Part shown: one piece after another, positions 26,842 through 35,603 of the stretch
Numbering within the stretch: the stretch's first letter is position 1
Layout: the number at the start of each line of letters is the position of its first letter
Assembly (NCBI GenBank): GCA_011048995.1
Contig: DSCS01000025.1
Span: 1 to 64,000, forward strand
DNA from: Bacillota bacterium
GTDB taxonomy: Bacteria > Macinerneyibacteriota > Macinerneyibacteria > Macinerneyibacteriales > DSCS01
DNA: 64,000 nt
Reading direction: 5' to 3'
Translations under genes and position numbers: made by a program
The notes under the pieces: model-generated
Told to the model about the DNA's origin: nothing
Databases searched by the model: none
What the model saw: the letters and a program-made list of their open reading frames with translations, nothing else

Positions 26842-27038
26842 CTTTTGTCCTTTTTATTTTTATGGCCTGTATACCGTATTCCGCCCAACTGTCCCTGCAC
26901 AGAATCCCTGATCCGTGACAAATACTTTTCCCGCAGTCTTTTCTGTTCTTCTTCTTCGGCAGGGGTCAATCCGGAGGATTGTTTTTTATGCCATAACGCA
27001 TTGATCCTTTCCACCAATGCATCGAGATCTTGAGTCAT
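26838..27038 (-). CDS. DUF896 family small protein
   Basis: A 66-residue cytoplasmic protein with the DUF896 (YnzC/UPF0291-like) pattern: two helices, LVERINALWHKKQSSGLTPAEEEEQ then KRLREKYLSRIRDSVQGQL. Members are small helical hairpins; the B. subtilis relative is linked to the SOS-related yneA locus, but the biochemical role is unknown. Preceded by AAAGGAGG and a good promoter. The family is best known from Firmicutes, so its presence in a diderm is worth noting. Confidence 0.8.
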   Translation of the reverse strand: MTQDLDALVERINALWHKKQSSGLTPAEEEEQKRLREKYLSRIRDSVQGQLGGIRYTGHKNKKDKR

Positions 27039-27055
27039 ACGCCCTCCTTTGTGTT

Positions 27056-27083
27056 ATCATAAAGAAAACAGAAAAGAATTCAA
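27056..27083 (-). promoter_or_regulatory. Promoter of the DUF896 operon
   Basis: Minus strand TTGAAT (27078-27083), 16-base spacer, TATGAT (27056-27061). The -35 overlaps the stop codon of the upstream NUDIX gene. Confidence 0.6.
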
Positions 27084-27559
27084 TTGATATCTTTGATGAA
27101 ATACGAGATAAGCGTCCCCTGCTCATAGGTCAAGGAGGCTTCAAAACGTTTCCCCCGGATCACATAAGGGGTAAAGATCCGGTCTCCCGCCCACATGGGA
27201 AGAGAACAAAGATCCCGTGCCGGAATCCATTCCAGCGCCCCTTCGGGAATGTTTTTTTTCACTTGCCCTTCGAAACGGGTGCAAAGGAAAACGAAATCCA
27301 CCCACTCCCCTTCAAAGGGAGAGGCGCCTGTATCGGGAAAGTGGAGAAAACCCAAAAACTTCAGTTCAAGGGCTGTCAGCCCTGTTTCTTCATAAAGCTC
27401 CCGCCGGGCACAGTCAGGAATCGACTCATTTTTTTCCCGTTTCCCCCCGGGGGCCACCCAAAACCCTTTATGCATATCTTCGTTTCGTTTGTTTCGATGA
27501 AGCATCAGAAAACATCCCTTTTGACGGACATAGACCAAAACCCCGACAGTCGACTTCAC
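27080..27559 (-). CDS. NUDIX hydrolase
   Basis: A 159-residue pyrophosphohydrolase starting at GTG. The complete Nudix box runs from about residue 38: GGKREKNE, then ARRELYEETGL, matching GX5EX7REUXEEXGU with all catalytic glutamates. The N-terminal GVLVYVRQKGCFLMLHR resembles MutT/8-oxo-dGTP diphosphatases of the YtkD/NudG type, so a nucleotide-sanitising role is likely but the substrate is not certain. It lies between the pilin terminator and the DUF896 promoter. Confidence 0.88.
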   Translation of the reverse strand: MKSTVGVLVYVRQKGCFLMLHRNKRNEDMHKGFWVAPGGKREKNESIPDCARRELYEETGLTALELKFLGFLHFPDTGASPFEGEWVDFVFLCTRFEGQVKKNIPEGALEWIPARDLCSLPMWAGDRIFTPYVIRGKRFEASLTYEQGTLISYFIKDIN

Positions 27560-27576
27560 ACGTTTTCCCTTTCCCT

Positions 27577-27601
27577 AAGCAAAGGGGAGCTGACGCTCCC
27601 C
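27577..27601 (-). terminator. Hairpin terminator of the pilin operon
   Basis: Minus strand GGGGAGC-GTCA-GCTCCCC (27584-27601) followed by TTTGCTT, starting a few bases after the last pilin stop codon. The T-run is short, so termination may be partial and let the NUDIX gene be transcribed. Confidence 0.6.
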
Positions 27602-27605
27602 TCCT

Positions 27606-28652
27606 TTATTCATTATTATAGGTCACAGACGGGGTAACCGTCCGACGGAACACCGTCGTTGTCCCGATCTGTGTAGCGGTAACTAAAATAATCTCAAAAC
27701 TGAAATTCATTTTACTGGTATGACCGTAATCCACGGGGCTATCTGTATCGGCGCGGTGCACATAGAGAGTATCAGGAGGCAAATAGATCTTTTCCCCCCG
27801 TTCCCACTTAAATGGGATAATAGAGAAAAGAGCCACTTTATCGGCGATGATCCTGTAGTGGGGCGCATATCCGCTTGTCCCTTCTAAATGCGGTTTATGA
27901 AGACGTCTTACCAGATAATGCCATTTAAAACGTTTCCCGCCTCGTTGAAACCAATCCGACTGGGGCACTAAAAAATAAGAGACATGGTATCCGACAACAG
28001 CATTGACAAGGTTGGGCTCTTCCCCGTCCAGGCCGTCACCGTCTTCATCGCGGCCATCCCGCTCCGGATCTTCCGGTTCTCCGTCAACGGTGATCCTGCC
28101 GTCTCCGTCATCATCACGGAACTCCAGGAAGTATTCATCCCTGATATTCGTGTCGGATCCGGAATGGCCGGCTGCGTAATCTTCATCATTGAGGCCGATA
28201 GAAAAGGAGATCCCGTTTCGGGGGATCTCCTCATCATTGTTAAAATAGAGTTCCTTGATCACAGATTCGTCAAAAACAGGAAGCGTATCCCCTCCGTCTT
28301 CCAGCAAAAATGTCCCGTCGGCCGTATGAAAGGAGTAAGTCGTTCCGTCATAAGTCACAGAATCTTCAAAGCGAAGGGTCTGGCGTGTCGTCTTGGTCAG
28401 GGCACCGCCGGTATAGAGCCGTACCGGGACAACATCTCTCTGACCGCTCATAACAACGCTCATAGACATAAAGTCATTGAGCATGGTGTGGAAACCCAAG
28501 TCAAACTTCTGCTCCATGACAATACGCTCCTGAACACCCAGACTCTGCTTCACAAAGACATTAAAGAGATTATAGACAGCAGTAGCGATCAGCCCCATGA
28601 TGGCAATTGTGACTAAAAGCTCGATTAAGGTGACACCTTTTTTATTCATCAT
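27606..28652 (-). CDS. PilW-like minor pseudopilin with Asp-rich loop
   Basis: A 348-residue type IV pilin-like protein. The class III signal is KKG|VTLIELLVTIAIMGLI, with the cleaved Gly and Glu+5, and a single hydrophobic helix. The long C-terminal domain holds two acidic, calcium-loop-like segments (DDDGDGRITVDGE at about 158 and DGRDEDGDGLDGE at about 178). Strong ribosome site GGAGGGAGG. Last of three pilin-like genes; PilW-like proteins prime or cap the pilus. It is larger than usual minor pilins (150-250). Confidence 0.82.
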   Translation of the reverse strand: MMNKKGVTLIELLVTIAIMGLIATAVYNLFNVFVKQSLGVQERIVMEQKFDLGFHTMLNDFMSMSVVMSGQRDVVPVRLYTGGALTKTTRQTLRFEDSVTYDGTTYSFHTADGTFLLEDGGDTLPVFDESVIKELYFNNDEEIPRNGISFSIGLNDEDYAAGHSGSDTNIRDEYFLEFRDDDGDGRITVDGEPEDPERDGRDEDGDGLDGEEPNLVNAVVGYHVSYFLVPQSDWFQRGGKRFKWHYLVRRLHKPHLEGTSGYAPHYRIIADKVALFSIIPFKWERGEKIYLPPDTLYVHRADTDSPVDYGHTSKMNFSFEIILVTATQIGTTTVFRRTVTPSVTYNNE

Positions 28653-28665
28653 TTTTCCTCCCTCC

Positions 28666-31600
28666 TCAATAGTAGAGGAAACGGACGAGGCTTTTCATCG
28701 CTTCATACCGCCAGTTCTCTGTAGAAATGGCTTCTATTCCAAAACCCAGGTAGAGCAGTTTCGTGTCCGTCTCATCAGGCTCCTGATCGATAATCTCAAA
28801 GTCCCATTCGTCAACAGCCCCCTTCCCTTTGTATACCCACACACCGGCGGTAAAGGCACTGTTGTCGGGATCATATCCGTAAACCAAAGCCTGCTTCCCG
28901 GCCATGAGATAACCGTCTGTGCCGTTAAAGTCATAACCGTGAATCGCCGGATTGGCCAAAATCCTCTTGCCGCCCAGCTTCTCATCAGCACTGAGGATAT
29001 CCAGTCCCAGACTCCAGCGTTGGGGCACAGGAGAGCCCTGATTGGCATATCCGTCATAATATTCTCCCTCTACAGGAGCAAGGAGATAACGGCGCAGGTA
29101 ATTACTTCCCACACTACGGGGGAGATCATTTTCGTCACTGTCCTTTTTCATCACACCCACCGTAGCTCCGAACACAGGATCCCCGATAATGGTCGTGGCG
29201 CCGGCAACCCAGAGTTCCGGATTCTGAAGGTTGGAAACCACATAGGGATGTGTGGAAAAATTGCTGTAATCCTGTTTCGTTGCCATACCCAACCCCAGCC
29301 AGCGGCGTATAAAGTACTGCTTCATATCACTTGTCAAGGGGCTGGTCGAATCAAAATTATCAAAGAAACGCTTTCCGATAAAGGCCACCCGCGGCACGTA
29401 TCCTTCCCGATAATGAGGGGAGACAACGGTTTTATCTCCGGTAGAGTGAAACATGTCCAGGTCCCCGTTGATCCCTTCCTGAACAGCCGCATAAAAGGTG
29501 CGGAAATCTTCATACGGCGCCGTCATCCAGGAGTGGAGAAGACGGATGAAGTCATCGGTAAATCCCGGAGGAGAGGCTGTGGACCCGGTGTAAAAGATGA
29601 TAAGATCGTAATCGTCAAAGTATCCGTCATCATCGTCATCAATATACCCCATAAGCGTGGAGGCCTCGGTGTTCTGAGCCACTTCGACAATGTTACAATC
29701 CAGGTCATTCCAATAGAGGGGTCCGTCAATGGCTGTATAAAAGGGGCGGACATTATCCAGGCTCCCTGATTCTTCTGTATCCATATCAAAGACCAAGACC
29801 CGCAGCCGCTCGACACGAACCGGGATATAATCGTTCTCTGCATCTCCCGGAGGAGTTTGCTGTTGTGCAGGCTGCCCGTCGGCATCCAGATAATAGTAGC
29901 TGTTTCCACCGGCGCCGTCTGTAACGGATATATAATAATAGAAGGTCCCGGGCTGGGATATATTTAAGTCATCCAATTCAAAACCGAAAGAATCAGCCAT
30001 AGGCTGCTCCAGGATCTCCCTGCTTTTGGTAAATTTTACAGTTGTATCTCCCACAGCTGTATAGTGCAGGGTAACACTGGCGATCCCGTTTGAATCACTG
30101 GCATGCCATCCGATATAGAAATTCCTGTTGGCCTGTGTATTCCCCCCGGAGACCCAGTAGGGATTATAAACATAAGGCGGCTCCAGGTTAGGGTGATTGG
30201 CCAACTGTTGCACGGTGACTTCATCAATAAAGGGGTCATTATTGCCGGCATTTGAATCATAGGTAAAGAGCCACTCCCGGCGGGAAATGTTCCCGGCCTT
30301 GTCAGAAGCTTCAATGCCCACAAGAACGATGTCCCCTTCCGCCAGAGTCACCCCCGGTGAAAATTGCAAAGTCACGTTGTTGATATTATGCTTGATGTAG
30401 GCCACTTGGGCTGAGACATCGGAAAAACCTGTTGTATTCGTCCAATCGATGGTCGTCGGATCCCCTGTTTCCAAAACACGGAAAAGAACACGGGGATGTC
30501 CTTCTAACGGGGCCACCAGAACACCGCTCTCTGTCTCTATCCCATTGATAATCGTGGAATCCACAATACGGGCAGCCACCTGAGGGGTCGGGCTTCCTGT
30601 CTGCGCTGTTCCGGCAGGATCATAAGGCAGAAGCGGATAAATACGCGGGGGTTTGATATCAGGCTCCGAAGTCACATAGACTTCCGTTTCCATGGCAGAA
30701 GCATTGCCGGCGCGGTCTTTGACCAGGACCCGGTAATAATGCCATCCTTCAGAGACCCCTTCCAGATTGATCCCCACATTCATGGAAGAAAAGATATCAG
30801 AACTCTCCTTTTCAATAAGCTGATGCCCCATTAATTTCCAGTGATATTTCAAGTCTCCTCCGACATCAAACTCTTCCTTTTCAAAAACATAGACTCTGTC
30901 CAGTCCGCTGGTCGGTATTAACTCTTCGCCGGGAGGATTGTCCTTAACCGTGACAGCCAGAGTCACCGTCGTGTGAGGCACAAAAGTCCCAGGAGCCGGA
31001 CTGATTTCTGTAATCTCCGGAGCGACTGTATCCACAATAAAATCATAAGTCCTTTTATCCAGTATCACACCTGTCTCCAGATTGGGATTTGTCCGGGCCT
31101 CTACTTCCACCGTATATTTCCCGTTGGCTGTGGTATCATGAATCACCCATCCGCCGGAATAATTGCCGATACTGCCTTCGCTCACGGCCCATCGGTAAAG
31201 CGTGTTATCGCTGTTAGCGGTAAAATGAGAGGAAATGTCCGTCACACTGCCGTCAGGAGCTGTTAAATTGACATGCAGGAGTTTGAACGGATCCGCTGAA
31301 TAGACGACTCCTTCATAATGACATTGGAAATTGTTCTGCTCAAAAGCCTCATCGATAATACCGTTATTATTGTTATCGATGCCGTCGGAATCGGCTTCCA
31401 GAATATCTCCCTCGGTATAATCCGTCAGCCCGTTTCCGTTGTTGTCAATGCCGTCCCTGTCAAAGGGCGAAAGATTCTTTAAATGATTCAGGCCGTTGAT
31501 GATATCGGCGTTCTTCCGCATATCAACAAAAAGGGCTACGGCGCCTGATGTCGAAACGACCATGTCGTCATCACTGATATCATTGAAATAGATATCAACG

Positions 31601-32148
31601 GTGGGTTTGTCACTTTTAACACCTTTATAGCCCACCGCTGATGCCCAGACATAATGAGATTCGGCAACATTGTCAAAATGTTCTGCCACAGAAACCGTTA
31701 TGCGCATAATGTTCTGATCACTGTTGCTGTGAACGAGCTCATTGGTGATCCCGTCTCCGTCGATATCAGCCGTATCCTCCTGCATAAAGTCCAGATCGAC
31801 CTTGATACGAAGCTTTGTTCCTTCGTCCGAGCGCAGATAATAGATCCCGCCCGGGGCTGTCTCCACATTGTAAAGGGCCTCATCGGCCATATAGGCCAGA
31901 TATTCGGGGTTTGTCTCTTCCAAATAAGTCTTTAACGAGACAAGGTTCTTTTTGTTTGAGCCTCTGTAATCCCAATTCTTCAATTCTGTGAGAATGCTTT
32001 GGGCCACGTTAAAGCGGTCGATGGTCAGCTTGACCTTGCGCTCTGTCTTTCCAACGACCATGATATAAGTCATGACAGCAATGAAAACAATAGTCATGAT
32101 GCTGAGGCCTAAAAGCAATTCTATAAATGTAAAGCCTTTCTTTTTCAT
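28666..32148 (-). CDS. Giant pseudopilin-like protein, 1160 residues
   Basis: The N-terminus is a textbook type IV prepilin: KKKG|FTFIELLLGLSIMTI with Glu+5 and one hydrophobic helix. Instead of about 150 residues, some 1100 follow. There are Asp/Asn-rich calcium-type repeats (DIDGDGITNE at about 128, DRDGIDNNGNG at about 230, DSDGIDNNNNG at about 253). Two or more Ig-like segments each begin with a phrase like APEITEISPAPGTF (about 375) and PPRIYPLLPYDPAG (about 495). A C-terminal alpha/beta domain runs from about 782 (RLRVLVFDMD) to LLYLGFGIEAIST near the end, vaguely like amidotransferase-fold domains of large secreted proteins. It is probably a displayed adhesin or tip protein. Confidence 0.8.
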   Translation of the reverse strand: MKKKGFTFIELLLGLSIMTIVFIAVMTYIMVVGKTERKVKLTIDRFNVAQSILTELKNWDYRGSNKKNLVSLKTYLEETNPEYLAYMADEALYNVETAPGGIYYLRSDEGTKLRIKVDLDFMQEDTADIDGDGITNELVHSNSDQNIMRITVSVAEHFDNVAESHYVWASAVGYKGVKSDKPTVDIYFNDISDDDMVVSTSGAVALFVDMRKNADIINGLNHLKNLSPFDRDGIDNNGNGLTDYTEGDILEADSDGIDNNNNGIIDEAFEQNNFQCHYEGVVYSADPFKLLHVNLTAPDGSVTDISSHFTANSDNTLYRWAVSEGSIGNYSGGWVIHDTTANGKYTVEVEARTNPNLETGVILDKRTYDFIVDTVAPEITEISPAPGTFVPHTTVTLAVTVKDNPPGEELIPTSGLDRVYVFEKEEFDVGGDLKYHWKLMGHQLIEKESSDIFSSMNVGINLEGVSEGWHYYRVLVKDRAGNASAMETEVYVTSEPDIKPPRIYPLLPYDPAGTAQTGSPTPQVAARIVDSTIINGIETESGVLVAPLEGHPRVLFRVLETGDPTTIDWTNTTGFSDVSAQVAYIKHNINNVTLQFSPGVTLAEGDIVLVGIEASDKAGNISRREWLFTYDSNAGNNDPFIDEVTVQQLANHPNLEPPYVYNPYWVSGGNTQANRNFYIGWHASDSNGIASVTLHYTAVGDTTVKFTKSREILEQPMADSFGFELDDLNISQPGTFYYYISVTDGAGGNSYYYLDADGQPAQQQTPPGDAENDYIPVRVERLRVLVFDMDTEESGSLDNVRPFYTAIDGPLYWNDLDCNIVEVAQNTEASTLMGYIDDDDDGYFDDYDLIIFYTGSTASPPGFTDDFIRLLHSWMTAPYEDFRTFYAAVQEGINGDLDMFHSTGDKTVVSPHYREGYVPRVAFIGKRFFDNFDSTSPLTSDMKQYFIRRWLGLGMATKQDYSNFSTHPYVVSNLQNPELWVAGATTIIGDPVFGATVGVMKKDSDENDLPRSVGSNYLRRYLLAPVEGEYYDGYANQGSPVPQRWSLGLDILSADEKLGGKRILANPAIHGYDFNGTDGYLMAGKQALVYGYDPDNSAFTAGVWVYKGKGAVDEWDFEIIDQEPDETDTKLLYLGFGIEAISTENWRYEAMKSLVRFLYY

Positions 32149-32159
32149 AAAACCTCCCC

Positions 32160-34238
32160 TTAATATTCCTGAATGCCTTCAGGATAGGTCGTCACCACGC
32201 GCCAGCTCCAAATCGGCTGCACTTCGATCTTCAGCGTAAACGGCGGCTCATAGGTGTAGAGATTCGGGTCATAATTATAACTTCTGAATTTAAATCCGTT
32301 CCATCGAGTCTGCTGGCCGGAATCCGTAGTCACCGCGTAGATCTGCTCGTCACAGGTCGCACTCCCATAAAGGAACCAAGTCCCTTTTTTGTAAACATAA
32401 TTAGTGGTGCGGGCGTAGGCATGCTCTGTCGATGAACGGGTCTCTCCATAAACCCTGTGCTTGGCATAAAAGACCCCCATGGTGAAGATATCCGGATAAT
32501 CGTCTCCGCCGATGGCCCCGCTCAGCACCCCGGTCCCTTCGCCGTCGACTCGGTCGGCAATATTATTTTTATTATAAATATCATAATAATTATCCTGTTT
32601 TTTATCCGTATAATTGAACATATTTCCCGGAATGACGATGTCATGTTTTACAAAGACACCCAGGATATTCGGCTTTCCCTGATCAGGCTCTGCTCCCGCT
32701 CCCGGGTAACCCTGTTTGACCCTCATATCACTGAAATCTTTATAGGTGTAAGTTACTTTTCCGCAAAACTCCTGATAGATAATATCCCCGGCGATAACGG
32801 CATCATAATCGCTGAAAATAGAAAGTTGGCCGTCCAAAACACCGGTCAGGCCCCGGATCCCTTTCGTCTTATAGATCCCGTAACTCAGATTCGTGTGGCT
32901 TTCGTTGGCCACGGTTCCGTTGTAATATCCTTTTGTGGAGGGATTGCCGTCCACATACATCAACGGGGACTCCAGATCGGCGATGTTCACGGTGTAGGTC
33001 CCGGAGCCGGATCCTGCCTGGTTTCCGTTGACGAAGAGTGTGCCGCTGTCCAGTGTAATGACAAGTTTGCCGTCTCCGTTGACATTCAACGCTCCCGGAT
33101 CCAGTTTGAGAAGTTTCACATCCCCGTTTTCCACAAGAACACCGTTATTTTTGGCTTCCCGCCTTACCCTTGAAAAGTGCTCATCCGTATTGGGGTTAAT
33201 GGGAGGGATGATGGCCGGGTTCCCATTTCCCTTAAAAGAGGCCCAGGCTTTTTTTGCATTATTGGCATGAAAACCCCAGGTCTTAATATAAAAATTGTCA
33301 TTCTGCAGTTTCACAGTATCGTCTTTATGAGCTTCCAGAAAAGCTTTTTGGGTGGCGATCCCCCCGCCCCCCAAGGGACTGCCCTGTATTTTAAAGCCTT
33401 CTCCCTGATCGCTGACACTGAACTGGTCATAGATCTTAGCCAGGGATTCTTCTGTTTGCTGGGCAGTAAAAATAAAATCAATATAATCGTAAGCATGAAG
33501 CTTTCCAAAGACATTGTACCCTTTTCCCACATTAATATGGCCTTTAAAGGCCCCGATGGCAAATTCGCTCACCGACAAGGAGTCCGTCCCCCGGGCGACA
33601 GCCCGGATATAGGTCACTTTGGGAGGATAATCATCTTCGATGATGTAATTGGCCCCTTCCATGCGGAGCTTCACACCCCGGAGATCGGTGCCCTTACAGA
33701 AAATATCATAGACATAGGTGTACTGGCTGACGGAATCATCCTTATCCGAGATCCGGAGCCATCCCTCGATGCGCCCCGAAGGCTTCATCCCTGATGAGGC
33801 CACGGCATAGTAATCTTCTCTTATCTCCCCGTCAGGCCAGATCAAATGATCCACCACTTTGATCCACCAGGTATTCCCGACATCGTCAACCGGAACAGCC
33901 GTGTAGACATAACCGCCTTCTGTGTTGCTGTCCGGATTGACACTTCCTGTCAACATGACATCATTAGTGGAATGTGCGGCCGTCTCATAATCGTAGTATT
34001 CATCCACCGGATTATGAGTCGCTTCATAAAGCCACCTTTTATACCCCTTCTGAATATGCCATTTGATCTCATCCAGTGCCATATTCGCATAATGAAGAGA
34101 ATACTCCTTCTGCTTACTGGACCGTGTCGTTGAAACGTAAGATGAGATAAGCATAGAGAGCGCGGCGATCATAACAGCTGAAATCGCCACCATCCCCAAA
34201 GCCATGAGAAAGGCTATGCCTCGTCTATTGATAGCCAT
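32160..34238 (-). CDS. PilX-like pilus assembly protein, DUF4900-type
   Basis: A 692-residue protein with a basic start and one long hydrophobic helix (about 8-33, GIAFLMALGMVAISAVMI) followed by SSKQKEYSLHYANMALDEI, the usual shape of PilX N-terminal domains; the classic G|FxxxE site is replaced by RRG|IAFLM. The C-terminal part (about 430-540) contains beta-helix-like units such as LSIFSDYDAVIAGDIIYQ and ILGVFVKHDIVIPG, which match the style of DUF4900 proteins of Thermus-type pilus operons. First of the three pilin genes, directly behind a sigma-54 promoter. Ribosome site GGAGG. Confidence 0.75.
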   Translation of the reverse strand: MAINRRGIAFLMALGMVAISAVMIAALSMLISSYVSTTRSSKQKEYSLHYANMALDEIKWHIQKGYKRWLYEATHNPVDEYYDYETAAHSTNDVMLTGSVNPDSNTEGGYVYTAVPVDDVGNTWWIKVVDHLIWPDGEIREDYYAVASSGMKPSGRIEGWLRISDKDDSVSQYTYVYDIFCKGTDLRGVKLRMEGANYIIEDDYPPKVTYIRAVARGTDSLSVSEFAIGAFKGHINVGKGYNVFGKLHAYDYIDFIFTAQQTEESLAKIYDQFSVSDQGEGFKIQGSPLGGGGIATQKAFLEAHKDDTVKLQNDNFYIKTWGFHANNAKKAWASFKGNGNPAIIPPINPNTDEHFSRVRREAKNNGVLVENGDVKLLKLDPGALNVNGDGKLVITLDSGTLFVNGNQAGSGSGTYTVNIADLESPLMYVDGNPSTKGYYNGTVANESHTNLSYGIYKTKGIRGLTGVLDGQLSIFSDYDAVIAGDIIYQEFCGKVTYTYKDFSDMRVKQGYPGAGAEPDQGKPNILGVFVKHDIVIPGNMFNYTDKKQDNYYDIYNKNNIADRVDGEGTGVLSGAIGGDDYPDIFTMGVFYAKHRVYGETRSSTEHAYARTTNYVYKKGTWFLYGSATCDEQIYAVTTDSGQQTRWNGFKFRSYNYDPNLYTYEPPFTLKIEVQPIWSWRVVTTYPEGIQEY

Positions 34239-34281
34239 AAAAGACCTCCTTTTTTCCTGTCAAATACTTTCTATGTTATAG

Positions 34282-34298
34282 AGCATTATCCGTGCCAA
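34282..34298 (-). promoter_or_regulatory. Sigma-54 promoter of the pilin operon
   Basis: Minus strand TTGGCACGGATAATGCT. The invariant GG (34296-34295) and GC (34284-34283) are separated by exactly 10 bases, as required for the -24/-12 boxes, and TTGGCACG is a perfect -24 element. Predicted start is near 34271, leaving a leader of about 33 bases. A weaker sigma-70 reading (TTGTTT-17-TATAAC) overlaps. rpoN is encoded at 21476-22837. Confidence 0.75.
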
Positions 34299-34323
34299 AA
34301 CAAAGATCCGCTTGCCGTTTCTT

Positions 34324-34348
34324 TAACTGCCCTGTTGACAACCAGTTA
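34324..34348. promoter_or_regulatory. Nested inverted repeat, candidate activator site upstream of the sigma-54 promoter
   Basis: Outer arms TAACTG (34324-34329) and CAGTTA (34343-34348) flank an inner palindrome GTTG-A-CAAC (34334-34342). The centre is about 65 bases upstream of the predicted start, close to but nearer than usual enhancer distances. Candidate binding site for a sigma-54 activator; not proven. Confidence 0.35.
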
Positions 34349-34381
34349 GACGACCTTGCTTAACACCACTTCGTCTTGCTC

Positions 34382-34408
34382 AAAAAAAAGTGCCCGATTT
34401 ATGGGCAC
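34382..34408 (-). terminator. Terminator after the helicase-loader gene
   Basis: Minus strand GTGCCC-ATAAATC-GGGCAC followed by eight T. A textbook intrinsic terminator, about 105 bases past the loader stop codon. The stretch 34412-34513 between them shows no gene. Confidence 0.8.
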
Positions 34409-34513
34409 TTTTCATTCATCCGTCTTATCTTTTACAGGATTTCAAAGAGGGCGTGAATAAAAAAATGATGGTGCAGTGCTTCTCCAAGTCAGGACACGGC
34501 CCGGATCCGCCCT

Positions 34514-35581
34514 TCAGGCTTTTCGCCGACGGTCTTCTCCCCCGATCCGGACTCCTCTGGCCATTTCATGCAGGCGCGACAAGATCCGCTCATCCAGTTT
34601 ATTGACCAATTCCTGGGGGGAAAGGTCGGAGATAAAGATCGTAGGCAATTTTTCCTGATATCTGTTATTGATGAGCGTGAAGACCTTGTCTCGTCCCCAT
34701 TCATCCAATGTCTCAATGCCCAGATCATCAATAACCAGAAACTCGCATTCCGCCATCTCCCTCAGGCGTTCCTCCCTGAAAGAAGACTTCAGTTCCGTAA
34801 GGAATTGAGGCAAGCTGATATAGCGTTTCCGAAGTAATTCAAAACGAAGATAAAGAGGCTTTCGTATGAGCTCCATCAATACGGCCATCCCTAAATGTGT
34901 TTTCCCGGTTCCCACCGGGCCGATGAGAAGAAGGCTTTCTCCCGATTGGAGAACTGTTTCAAAAGCTGAAACATACTTTTTCATGGCTTTCATGGCGGCC
35001 TTGTTGCTTTCCTCGATAATAAACTCATCAAACCCTTTGTTTCTAAACCTGCGGTTGATCCCCGCTTCTTCCATAACACGACTGTAGAGATGGGGACACA
35101 AAGCTAAAAATTCCCGGTTCTCATTGTATCCTTCGACGACAACAACACGCCCGGTCCTTTTGCAGAGGTAACAACTCTCCTCCCCTTTGACCTGAACGGG
35201 TTTTAAGCCGTATTTTTCTCTGGCGACTTTATTGACGCCTTCATAAAACGAACGCAGCCCTTTCACAAATTCTTCCGTCGTTTCCGGTGCATTTTTCAAA
35301 AGATACCGCAGGGGTTCAGCATTGAGGAAAAACTGTTTGTTGAAAAGGGCATCGACCTGAGTCTTCTGTCCGGTCTCTGTGACGAGACGCTGATGAACAG
35401 CAGCCAAAAGTTTTTCACGGTATTGATTATAGGCTGCCGCCGGCCTCCGATTTTTTTCATGCGTATGACTCAACAGGGGGTTATATCCGAAATCTTCAAT
35501 TCTCTTACCGGTGGTCAGATAATTATAGTACTCTCTGAGGGATCGAAACGCATTGATTCTTTTCGTTTTATCCTCGAGCAT
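34514..35581 (-). CDS. DnaC/DnaI-like replicative helicase loader
   Basis: A 355-residue AAA+ ATPase. Walker A is LLIGPVGTGKTHLGMAV (about 215-231), Walker B EFLVIDDLGIE, and the sensor/arginine-finger region reads ISDLSPQELVNKLDERILSRL. A four-ligand zinc site is likely in the middle (CYLCK ... CPHLYS, about 137-165), as in B. subtilis DnaI. Such proteins load DnaB onto replication forks; dnaB is at 50428-51855. The N-terminal 130 residues would contact the helicase. It is a single-gene unit with its own promoter and terminator. Confidence 0.85.
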   Translation of the reverse strand: MLEDKTKRINAFRSLREYYNYLTTGKRIEDFGYNPLLSHTHEKNRRPAAAYNQYREKLLAAVHQRLVTETGQKTQVDALFNKQFFLNAEPLRYLLKNAPETTEEFVKGLRSFYEGVNKVAREKYGLKPVQVKGEESCYLCKRTGRVVVVEGYNENREFLALCPHLYSRVMEEAGINRRFRNKGFDEFIIEESNKAAMKAMKKYVSAFETVLQSGESLLLIGPVGTGKTHLGMAVLMELIRKPLYLRFELLRKRYISLPQFLTELKSSFREERLREMAECEFLVIDDLGIETLDEWGRDKVFTLINNRYQEKLPTIFISDLSPQELVNKLDERILSRLHEMARGVRIGGEDRRRKA

Positions 35582-35603
35582 AAAACCTCCCCGTTATGCT
35601 GAA

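Noticed and set aside
28597-29769. 390-residue plus-strand open frame across the pilin genes
   Set aside because: Antisense to two coherent pilin-like genes, with no ribosome site or recognisable motif.
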